DNA from: Deinococcus sp.
Lineage (GTDB): Bacteria; Deinococcota; Deinococci; Deinococcales; Deinococcaceae
Reading direction: 5' to 3'
DNA length: 15,471 nucleotides
Assembly: GCA_018260275.1 (NCBI GenBank)
Contig: JAGLBK010000041.1
Span: 1 to 15,471, forward strand
Positions 1 to 5,536 of this stretch are shown here, in pieces. A program made the translations under genes and the position numbers. Positions within the stretch are counted from its first letter, which is position 1. The number at the start of each line of letters is the position of its first letter. The notes beneath the pieces were generated by a model. That model saw only the letters and a program-made list of their open reading frames with translations, made no database searches and was not told the origin of the DNA.

Positions 1-96
1 ATGAAAACTGATCCTGCCGCCCTGGACGCCGTGTGGCCCCAGCAGATGCCCGATCAGTGTGGTGTCGGCGGGTGTTCCAGTTCCCGGCGCGGTCAT
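1..96 (-). CDS. rimM: Ribosome maturation factor RimM, N-terminus only (cut by window edge)
   Basis: RimM binds ribosomal protein S19 and assists maturation of the 16S rRNA 3' domain in the 30S subunit. Reading the minus strand from an ATG at 96-94 gives 32 codons with no stop to the window edge. Residues 14-27 (LIGHLLGPHGVQGG) match the conserved opening of RimM. The ATG overlaps the khpA stop as ATGA, the tight coupling expected in khpA-rimM operons. After GVQGG the family normally continues with an I/V-K-(V/L) strand, but here residues 28-32 read RISFH. That departure coincides with the first 16 bases of the window, which are an exact inverted copy of the khpA start (317-332). The last five codons may therefore not be genuine rimM sequence. 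The identification rests on a short stretch plus operon context. Confidence 0.8.
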   Translation of the reverse strand, partial: MTAPGTGTPADTTLIGHLLGPHGVQGGRISFH

Positions 97-332
97 GCTT
101 TGCGCGGCGCTTCCAGATCGACGTTGAGGCGTTCGCGCGGGTCGGAGGCGCTGCGGACCAGCGTGCGGATGGCCTGGATCACGCGGCCCTGACGCCCGAT
201 CAGGCGGCCTTCCTCGCCGGGGCCGACGCGCACCATGACCACGTTGCCCCGCTGGCTAGCCCGCACCAGCGACGGCTGGTCGACCACGCACTGGGCCAGA
301 AAGAGGGTCAGTTCGACAGGATCAGTTTTCAT
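93..332 (-). CDS. khpA: KH-domain RNA-binding protein KhpA
   Basis: Small single-domain KH protein of the KhpA/YlqC (UPF0109) family. These are cytoplasmic RNA binders usually encoded between rpsP and rimM, and in some bacteria they partner with KhpB/Jag. With the start chosen here the protein has 79 residues, normal for the family. The KH signature IGRQGRVI lies at residues 45-52, with the GxxG loop G46-R-Q-G49; the flanking strands are VVMVRVGP and ERLNVDLE. An ATG nine bases further upstream (339-341) would add MSG. I prefer the ATG at 330-332 because a TAGAAT box sits exactly 7 nt before it and would be overlapped by the upstream ATG, which also lacks a well-placed Shine-Dalgarno. rimM follows with an ATGA overlap. 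rpsP is not upstream; a gene-free spacer is. Confidence 0.88.
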   Translation of the reverse strand: MKTDPVELTLFLAQCVVDQPSLVRASQRGNVVMVRVGPGEEGRLIGRQGRVIQAIRTLVRSASDPRERLNVDLEAPRKA

Positions 333-339
333 GCCCGAC

Positions 340-345
340 ATTCTA
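340..345 (-). promoter_or_regulatory. Candidate leaderless -10 box (TAGAAT) for khpA-rimM
   Basis: TAGAAT on the minus strand ends 7 nt before the ATG at 332-330. That spacing puts the transcription start at or next to the start codon. A TTGACA hexamer (368-373 on the minus strand) is 22 nt further upstream, too far for a normal -35, so the box may act alone. The same hexamer precedes the Uma2 gene at 12465. Confidence 0.5.
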
Positions 346-645
346 GGGGCTGCGACTGACGCTCCTCTGTCAAGTTCTCTGGCAATGAGGGTTTAACTCA
401 AGAGCTGCCCGGCAGAGGGGGCCACTCAGTAGACTTGAGTTCAATCTGTTCTCCGCTGGCGCAATCTCGCATTTCTGAGGTGCACCCTGTCAACGGGCAA
501 CCCCAACGCGCCAAAATGAATGAGAAAAATAAATTCCCCGTCAGCTGCCAGTCAGCCGCCCACGACGGCGCCGAGGCCCGGAACGACCGCTTTGCTTACC
601 AGTAGCGCTTAAACCCTTTCTCATTCCGGGGCCACCAACGGGCGT
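346..645. other. Gene-free divergent spacer between khpA and truD with two inverted repeats
   Basis: No credible gene is visible on either strand of this 300-nt stretch; rpsP, often found here, is absent. Two inverted repeats stand out: AACTCAAG at 395-402 with CTTGAGTT at 434-441 (8 bp, 31-nt spacer), and GAATGAGAAA at 518-527 with TTTCTCATTC at 617-626 (10 bp, 89-nt spacer). The first encloses a small CTGC-CCG-GCAG hairpin at 405-415. They could be operators, a degraded repeat or chance; nothing links them to a known regulator. Confidence 0.4.
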
Positions 646-651
646 TATGGT
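646..651 (+). promoter_or_regulatory. Candidate -10 box (TATGGT) for truD
   Basis: TATGGT fits TANNNT and ends 9 nt before the GTG at 661, so any 5' leader would be a few bases at most. No convincing -35 lies 16-18 nt upstream. No Shine-Dalgarno precedes the GTG, which supports a leaderless or near-leaderless message. Confidence 0.35.
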
Positions 652-660
652 GCCAGCATC

Positions 661-1737
661 GTGAGCTTGGTGTTCCAGTGGTCGGCCTTAGCAAACCTCG
701 TCGCCGGGGAGGGAACGGGCGGCGTGCTCCGCAGTACGCCCCAGGACTTCCAGGTCGAGGAAATCCCCGCCTATCTGCCGTCCGGGGAAGGTGACCATGT
801 TTATGTTCAGCTGCGGAAAACCGGGCACACCACCGCCCACGTCCTGCGGGAACTGTGCGCCCAGACTGGGGTGCGCGACCGTGATGTGGGCGTCGCTGGT
901 CTGAAGGATCGCCACGCGGTCACGACCCAGTGGATCAGTCTTCCGGCTAAATATGAAGCTGCGCTTTCCCGCCTGGAGATTCCCGACGTGGAAGTGCTGC
1001 AAACCGCCCGGCACGGCAACAAGCTGGGGCTGGGGCACCTGCACGGCAACCGCTTTACGGTGCGGGTGCGCGGGGCGGCGGGCCAGGCGGCGCGGGCAGG
1101 CGAGATTCTGGATCAACTGGTGCAGGCGGGCGTGCCTAATTATTTCGGGCCGCAGCGCTTTGGCCTGGGCGGCCTGAATGCCGAGGAAGGTCTGCGGGTC
1201 CTGCGCGGCGAGTCGCGCCTGAAAGACCCGCGCGTGCGGCGTTTTCTGACCAGCAGCGTGCAGAGCGCCGTGTTCAACCGTTTCGTCAGTCTGCGGCTGG
1301 AACGTGGGCTGTTCACGGCGGTGATCAGCGGCGACATGGCGAAAAAACACACCACGGGCGGGGTCTTTATGGTCGAGGACGCCGCCGCCGAAACCCCCCG
1401 TGCCCAGGCGGGAGAGATCAGCGCGACGGGAACGCTGTTCGGCAAAAAAGTCAAACCCCTGACGCTGGACGCCGGAGTGCTGGAGCAAGAAGCCCTCGCC
1501 AGTTTCGACCTGACCCCGCAGGCGTTCGTCTCGCGGCGCGGAGATCGCCGCCTGACCCGCGTTTTTCCGACGGACGCCAGCATAACCCCGGAAGAAGACG
1601 GCTACAGCGTTACTTTTGCCCTTCCCAAAGGCAGCTTTGCCACCAGTGTGCTGCGCGAAATCATGCGGGTAGACATCGACCTCAGCGCCGGGGAAGCCGA
1701 AGAAACGGAGCCGACCGAACTGGAAGGCACCCAATGA
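661..1737 (+). CDS. truD: tRNA pseudouridine(13) synthase TruD
   Basis: TruD isomerises uridine 13 of tRNA(Glu) (and other tRNAs, depending on the organism) to pseudouridine. The 358 residues match the usual length of about 350. The catalytic motif GLKDRHAVTTQ is at residues 80-90, with the nucleophilic aspartate at D83. A second family motif, NYFGPQRFG, is at 160-168. The opening region (RSTPQDFQVEEIPAYLPSG) and the late segment FALPKGSFATSVLREIM are also typical of TruD. The GTG start is the first in-frame start that keeps the N-terminus at family length. The stop overlaps the next gene's ATG (ATGA), so at least those two genes are probably co-transcribed. The long minus-strand open frame across this gene is a codon-bias shadow. 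Confidence 0.95.
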   Translation: MSLVFQWSALANLVAGEGTGGVLRSTPQDFQVEEIPAYLPSGEGDHVYVQLRKTGHTTAHVLRELCAQTGVRDRDVGVAGLKDRHAVTTQWISLPAKYEAALSRLEIPDVEVLQTARHGNKLGLGHLHGNRFTVRVRGAAGQAARAGEILDQLVQAGVPNYFGPQRFGLGGLNAEEGLRVLRGESRLKDPRVRRFLTSSVQSAVFNRFVSLRLERGLFTAVISGDMAKKHTTGGVFMVEDAAAETPRAQAGEISATGTLFGKKVKPLTLDAGVLEQEALASFDLTPQAFVSRRGDRRLTRVFPTDASITPEEDGYSVTFALPKGSFATSVLREIMRVDIDLSAGEAEETEPTELEGTQ

Positions 1738-2120
1738 AAGGCTTATGCCTCAGCGTCTTGACTGGTCTGACCACGCTAAGCGTTCTGACTCAGGCCCCGG
1801 TGCTGGCCGCCCCCGCCGCCAAGCTGGTGCTGCGGCCTTCGTACGGCGGCGCGGTGCTTGAAGGAAAAATTTATGTTCCAGGCAACGACGTGTTGACCGG
1901 GGTGTGGAGCGGCGCGGGGCTTTCACGCCTGATGAAGTGTGTGCCGCGCTGCGCCGTGGTCTCCAGCATTCCGCTGAAAAATACCCTGTTCCTGAGCAAT
2001 TCTTCGAGTTACCGCATTGCGCTGGGCGGCAGTTTCCGTATGGGACAGAAGATCAGCGTGACTCTGCGCCTGCGTAACCAGAACATTCTGATGACCCAGG
2101 CCACCGTCACCCAGCCCTGA
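1734..2120 (+). CDS. Small secreted or periplasmic protein, unknown function
   Basis: A 128-residue protein I do not recognise. Residues 1-25 look like a Sec signal peptide: a Lys at position 2, a hydrophobic stretch (LSVLTGLTTLSVLTQ) and a likely cleavage site after APVLA, before APAAK. There is no lipobox cysteine. The mature part is basic and beta-rich in appearance. It carries only two cysteines, C69 and C73 (CVPRC), which could form a disulphide outside the cytoplasm. The gene overlaps the truD stop by 4 nt and is followed 12 nt later by a DUF3293 gene, so the three probably form one transcription unit. Nothing in the sequence connects its role to tRNA modification. A lineage-restricted envelope protein is the simplest reading. 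Confidence 0.7.
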   Translation: MKGLCLSVLTGLTTLSVLTQAPVLAAPAAKLVLRPSYGGAVLEGKIYVPGNDVLTGVWSGAGLSRLMKCVPRCAVVSSIPLKNTLFLSNSSSYRIALGGSFRMGQKISVTLRLRNQNILMTQATVTQP

Positions 2121-2132
2121 GCTGCACGACCT

Positions 2133-2582
2133 ATGGACAAGCATCAGTGGGAAGCACAGCGGCAGCGGGACAGGCTACGATCAGCCTTTACCGGGGCGGA
2201 ATACGGCCTGACGGACGAACGCTTCAGGCTCTCCGACACGCGCGGCACGCCGCCCAGCTGGGCCGGGGCAGGTCTGGCCTGGACCACCGTGACGGCCTGG
2301 AATCCGGAGGGAAGAATGTGTTCGCGGCCCGTCAACCAGCAGCGCCAGGCCACACTGAGGGCAAGCATCATGCAGCGTGGCCTGCCATTTCTGGAAGGTG
2401 TGAACGGTTCGGGCGAGTGGCAGGAAGACACGCTGATCGTGCTAGGAGCACGCCTGAACGACGCGGTGAACTGGGGACAGCAGGCCGGGCAGGCCGCCGT
2501 GCTGTACGGCCTGGGGGCGCGGGCGGCTCTGGTCTGGCTCAACCCGCTGAAAGTCGAACGGTTCTGGGCCACGCGCCTGTAG
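2133..2582 (+). CDS. DUF3293 domain-containing protein
   Basis: A 149-residue soluble protein with the hallmarks of the uncharacterised DUF3293 family: the TAWNP motif at residues 54-58, N68 and R71 (from the N-x-x-R pattern), a WQE segment at 96-98, and a closing GQAAVLY helix start at 119-125 followed by a final hydrophobic strand. DUF3293 proteins are short cytoplasmic proteins of unknown biochemistry; I assign no function. The gene lies 12 nt after the secreted-protein gene and has no obvious Shine-Dalgarno, so its start is less certain than its frame. Several other frames are open across the same region because of the GC bias, but only this one carries family motifs. Confidence 0.78.
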   Translation: MDKHQWEAQRQRDRLRSAFTGAEYGLTDERFRLSDTRGTPPSWAGAGLAWTTVTAWNPEGRMCSRPVNQQRQATLRASIMQRGLPFLEGVNGSGEWQEDTLIVLGARLNDAVNWGQQAGQAAVLYGLGARAALVWLNPLKVERFWATRL

Positions 2583-2619
2583 ACCGCGCCGCGAAAAGCC
2601 TGATACCGATTCGGACCCT

Positions 2620-2638
2620 ATCTCCCAACTTGGGGGAT
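2620..2638. repeat. Small hairpin after the truD-DUF3293 unit
   Basis: ATCTCCC (2620-2626), loop AACTT, then GGGGGAT (2632-2638): a 7-bp stem with one G-T wobble, 38 nt after the DUF3293 stop. No T-tract follows, so it is at best a weak or factor-assisted terminator. Confidence 0.35.
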
Positions 2639-2701
2639 GAAATCCGACTGGAGCGGGCAGGCGCCCCTTCATGGGTGCGCTCAGGCCCCATACGGGTGCC
2701 A

Positions 2702-2733
2702 TTCTGACCAAGAAGCTGTTCTGGTCAAGAAGC
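2702..2733. repeat. Imperfect tandem 15-mer that also contains an inverted repeat
   Basis: TTCTGACCAAGAAGC (2702-2716) and TTCTGGTCAAGAAGC (2719-2733) agree at 13 of 15 positions and are 2 nt apart. The two differing bases make TGACCA (2705-2710) and TGGTCA (2722-2727) exact reverse complements, so the unit is both a direct and an inverted repeat. It lies in the 280-nt gene-free spacer before the AlbA_2 gene. Confidence 0.5.
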
Positions 2734-2793
2734 CATTTTGCCCAAGACAAGGACAAGGAGGAGGAAAAGTACGGATTCCGTCCAATTCCCCCA

Positions 2794-2814
2794 TATCCGG
2801 AACGGCACCGGATA
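2794..2814. promoter_or_regulatory. 7-7-7 inverted repeat upstream of the AlbA_2 gene (possible operator)
   Basis: TATCCGG, a 7-nt spacer (AACGGCA), then CCGGATA: a perfect 21-nt dyad ending 34 nt before the -10 box at 2849. This is a typical position for an activator or repressor site. The downstream protein has two winged-helix domains and could bind it, but that is inference. Confidence 0.4.
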
Positions 2815-2848
2815 CGGGTCCATTTCCCGACATCCGTATGACAGCAGG

Positions 2849-2854
2849 TATACT
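2849..2854 (+). promoter_or_regulatory. -10 box (TATACT) for the AlbA_2 gene
   Basis: TATACT ends 8 nt before the ATG at 2863, consistent with transcription starting at or beside the start codon. There is no Shine-Dalgarno in the intervening bases. The -35 position (TTCCCGAC region) is poor. Confidence 0.5.
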
Positions 2855-2862
2855 TTCGCCTC

Positions 2863-4629
2863 ATGACTTCCGACGCCCTGCCCGCCGACGCGATCTCGCC
2901 CCTGGGCGTACTGCCCCCGGCGGGACCGACCTGCGTGCACCTACCACTCAGCGTGACGCCCGAGGAACTGGCCCGCTACGCCGTGGGCCTCGCCAATGCG
3001 CGGGGCGGCACCGTGCTGGTAGGCGTAGACCGTATCGGGGACGACGCCGCTGGCCCCACGGCGGGCGAACTGCACCCCCTGATGGTCACGCACGCCATTT
3101 TCGAGCTTTCGCACGGGCGGCTGACCGTTAACGTGCAGCATCACCGCCTGCCCGGTGGGGCGCGGGTGCTGGCCGTATTCGTGCCGCAGGCGCCGTATGT
3201 CCTGGCTGCCCCCGACGGCGCAGTAATCGCCTGGGACGGCCTGCAACTGGTGCCAGTTAGCTCGCCCGAGAGCGACCCGGTGGCCGATCAGGACTACACG
3301 GCAGTGGCCCCACCCGACGCCTCGCTCGCCGACCTCGACCCCGCCGAGGTCGCGCGGTTGCGTTCGCTGGGGCGGCGAATAGAAGCGGCCAACCTGCCCG
3401 ACCTCGACTTTCTGCGTGAACTGGGCCTGCTGATTCCCAGCGGCGGGGCGCTGCGGCCTACGCTGGCAGCCATTTTGCTGGCAGGCACCCCTGCGGCGCT
3501 GCGGGCGCACGTGCCCCAGAGCGAGGTGTGTTACTACCACCACCAGACCCCGGATGTCGAGTTCGAGTTCCGCGAAAATCTGCTGCGGCCTATTCCGGCG
3601 CTGCTCACGCGGCTGGCCGAACTGATTCAGGCCCGCAACCGCTTTACGCCGGTGCAGGTGGGCCTGTTCCGTATAGAAGTCTGGGATCAGGATGAAGCGG
3701 TGTACCGCGAGGCGCTCCTCAACGCCCTAACCCACCGCGACTACACGCTGCGCGACGTGATCCACGTGCATCACTATCCCGACCGCCTGGAAATCATGAA
3801 CCCCGGCGGCATGACGGGCGGCATTACGCCGGGCAACATTCTGCGCCACCAGCCCAAGCGCCGTAACCCGCTGCTGGCCGGGGTACTGGCGCGGCTGGGA
3901 CTGGTCGAGCAGGCAGGTGTGGGCGTGGACAAGATGTTTTCCCTGATGCTGCGCCACGGCAAGGAGCCGCCCGAGTTCACCAGCTACCCCGACGCCGTGA
4001 CCCTGAGCCTGCACAGCCCCGGTTTCGACGCCGAATTCGTGCGTTTCGTGGCCCGCAAGCAGGAGGAAATGCAGACCCTCTCGCTGGACATGCTGATTGT
4101 GCTCAGCGTGCTGGCGCGTGAGGGCGAGGCCACCCGCGCCGACCTGGCCCGCGCCCTGCAACTGCCCGAGGACCGCACCCCCAGACTGCTGCGCGGCATG
4201 GAGGAACACGGCCTGATCGTGCGGGCCGGGGTGGGCCGGGGCATCGCCTACCGCCTGTCAGCAGAGGTCTGCACGGCACTGGGCCGCAAAACTGCCCCCG
4301 CCCCGAGTCCCACTCCCGATGTGCCGGAGCCACAATCCGTGCCCAGTCCCCTGCCGGAAAAAGCAGCAGGGCCGACGGCGCCTCCCCGCCCACACAAGAA
4401 CGCGCGTCAGGCCAAAGCCGCTGCCCACGACACCCCCACCACCGCCGAAGTCCGCGCGATTGCCTTGGCCTTGGCCCGTGAGCAGGGACAGGTGCGAAAT
4501 GTGCAGCTCCGTGAAACCTGCGGCCTGAACAATCAGCAGGCGTGGCGGGCGCTGCGCAAGCTGGTGGATGAAGGGCTGCTGGTCCGGACGGGCAAGGGAA
4601 CACGCGACGCGGCTTACCGGCTGGCGTAG
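2863..4629 (+). CDS. AlbA_2 (schlafen-like) / RecG-type ATPase-fold protein with two winged helices
   Basis: A 588-residue cytoplasmic protein in the family often labelled ATP-dependent DNA helicase RecG-related, though it has no helicase motifs. Residues 25-135 form an AlbA_2 domain (AVGLANARGGTVLVGVDR at 40-57 is its nucleic-acid-binding signature). Residues 235-385 form a C-terminal HATPase_c_4-type domain, with EALLNALTHRDY at 283-294, IMNPGGM at 311-317 and GLVEQAGVGVDKM at 346-358. Residues 405-466 are a winged helix. A Pro/Ala-rich linker covers about 475-527, and residues 528-588 form a second winged helix (VRNVQLRETCGLNNQQAWRA region). This layout suggests a DNA-binding transcriptional regulator, possibly ATP-responsive. 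The gene stands alone with its own promoter. Its stop codon abuts a heptad-repeat element. Confidence 0.8.
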   Translation: MTSDALPADAISPLGVLPPAGPTCVHLPLSVTPEELARYAVGLANARGGTVLVGVDRIGDDAAGPTAGELHPLMVTHAIFELSHGRLTVNVQHHRLPGGARVLAVFVPQAPYVLAAPDGAVIAWDGLQLVPVSSPESDPVADQDYTAVAPPDASLADLDPAEVARLRSLGRRIEAANLPDLDFLRELGLLIPSGGALRPTLAAILLAGTPAALRAHVPQSEVCYYHHQTPDVEFEFRENLLRPIPALLTRLAELIQARNRFTPVQVGLFRIEVWDQDEAVYREALLNALTHRDYTLRDVIHVHHYPDRLEIMNPGGMTGGITPGNILRHQPKRRNPLLAGVLARLGLVEQAGVGVDKMFSLMLRHGKEPPEFTSYPDAVTLSLHSPGFDAEFVRFVARKQEEMQTLSLDMLIVLSVLAREGEATRADLARALQLPEDRTPRLLRGMEEHGLIVRAGVGRGIAYRLSAEVCTALGRKTAPAPSPTPDVPEPQSVPSPLPEKAAGPTAPPRPHKNARQAKAAAHDTPTTAEVRAIALALAREQGQVRNVQLRETCGLNNQQAWRALRKLVDEGLLVRTGKGTRDAAYRLA

Positions 4630-4695
4630 GGGGAAGTGGAAAGTGGGAACAGCCCCGTCTTTTCCACTCACCACTTCCTACTGACCACTCACCCC
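4629..4695. repeat. Heptad-repeat inverted element, copy 1 (GTGGNNN arms, AACAG..GTCTTT core)
   Basis: The left arm is three direct 7-mers: GGGGGAA (4629-4635), GTGGAAA (4636-4642), GTGGGAA (4643-4649). The right arm, read on the minus strand, is five: GGGGTGA, GTGGTCA, GTAGGAA, GTGGTGA, GTGGAAA (4695 back to 4661). Between them is AACAG-CCCC-GTCTTT, whose AACAG and GTCTTT parts recur in the copy at 11493-11574. The arms can fold into a hairpin between two convergent genes and might act as a terminator. The right arm runs into pyrF and encodes its last codons. Confidence 0.8.
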
Positions 4696-5493
4696 ATCCA
4701 GCGCCGCGTTCAACTCGTCGCGCAACCCTCTGGCGGCTTCGCGGCTGGCGGTCACGTCCAGCCCACGGGCGTACTGCACCGCGCGGCTGGCGCTGGCGAG
4801 GGCACCCGTTCCGTCCGGCATAAACGCGGGGGCGAGGTCGGCGGCGGCGGCTCCCTGTGCTCCCAGCCCCGGTAGCAGCAGCAGCGCACGGGGCATCAGT
4901 TCCCGGAAGCGGGCGAGGTCATGCGGATGCGTAGCCCCGACCACCGCGCCGACGCTGCCGTATTCGCCTTCTTCCTGCTCGTTCAGGCGGGTAATCTCGG
5001 CGGCGACCTTTTCGCTGACGCCGCCCCCCTGCAAGTCGGCCTGACCGGGGTTGCTAGTCTTGACGAGCACAAAAATCGCGCCGCCGTTTTGCCGCGCCGC
5101 CTTGACAAACGGCGTAAGGGTTTCAAAGCCCAGAAACGGGTTGACCGTCACGGCGTCGCCCGCGTGAGGGCCGCTCAACCAGCCCTGCGCGTAAGCCTCG
5201 GCGGTGCTGCCGATGTCGCCGCGCTTGGCGTCCAGAATGAGTGGCAGACCCAGGGTGCGGGCGCTGGCGCAGACCTCTTCCAGCAGGGTAAAACCGTCCA
5301 GGCCCAGCGCCTCGAAAAAGGCCAGTTGCGGCTTGACGCACGCGGCGTAGGGCGCGGCGGCTTCCAGTACGTCCAGCGTGTGCTGGCGCAGTTCGCCGAG
5401 GTCATGGTAAGCGTCCCGGCGCGGGTCGAGGCCCACGCACAGGCGGGTGCTGAGTTCCCTGGTGCGTTCGGTGACGGCGGCGGCAAAATTCAT
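4678..5493 (-). CDS. pyrF: Orotidine 5'-phosphate decarboxylase (PyrF, type 2)
   Basis: PyrF decarboxylates OMP to UMP, the last step of de novo UMP synthesis. The 271 residues match the longer type 2 subfamily (about 270-280, against about 230 for type 1). The opening motif is RLCVGLDPR (17-25). VKPQLAFFEALG at 53-64 forms an early substrate strand. The active-site motif LDAKRGDIGST at 87-97 contains catalytic K90 and D93. VGAVVGATHP (181-190) and LLPGLGAQG (206-214) form the phosphate-binding end of the barrel. A TAGCCT box lies 7 nt before the ATG, so the gene probably has its own leaderless promoter despite following the ABC ATPase gene by 43 nt. The final codons (GVSGQ-stop) lie inside the heptad-repeat element. 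Confidence 0.95.
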   Translation of the reverse strand: MNFAAAVTERTRELSTRLCVGLDPRRDAYHDLGELRQHTLDVLEAAAPYAACVKPQLAFFEALGLDGFTLLEEVCASARTLGLPLILDAKRGDIGSTAEAYAQGWLSGPHAGDAVTVNPFLGFETLTPFVKAARQNGGAIFVLVKTSNPGQADLQGGGVSEKVAAEITRLNEQEEGEYGSVGAVVGATHPHDLARFRELMPRALLLLPGLGAQGAAAADLAPAFMPDGTGALASASRAVQYARGLDVTASREAARGLRDELNAALDGVSGQ

Positions 5494-5500
5494 GCCTCGG

Positions 5501-5506
5501 AGGCTA
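5501..5506 (-). promoter_or_regulatory. Candidate leaderless -10 box (TAGCCT) for pyrF
   Basis: On the minus strand TAGCCT ends exactly 7 nt before the pyrF ATG. The GAGG just before the ATG is too close (1 nt) to work as a Shine-Dalgarno. This favours leaderless translation and transcription of pyrF independent of the upstream ABC gene. Confidence 0.45.
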
Positions 5507-5536
5507 ACACGCCGCCCGGCTCCGCTTATTAACTTG

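Noticed and set aside
1..192. Plus-strand open frame of 63 codons starting at base 1
   Set aside because: It runs antisense to rimM and khpA, has no family features, and its first 16 bases are the inverted copy of the khpA start.
342..660. tRNA, riboswitch or CRISPR array
   Set aside because: No cloverleaf, no conserved riboswitch core and no spaced direct repeats seen here or elsewhere in the window.
688..1734. 348-codon minus-strand open frame across truD
   Set aside because: Shadow of GC-rich codon bias; the plus strand carries all TruD motifs and the antisense product resembles nothing.
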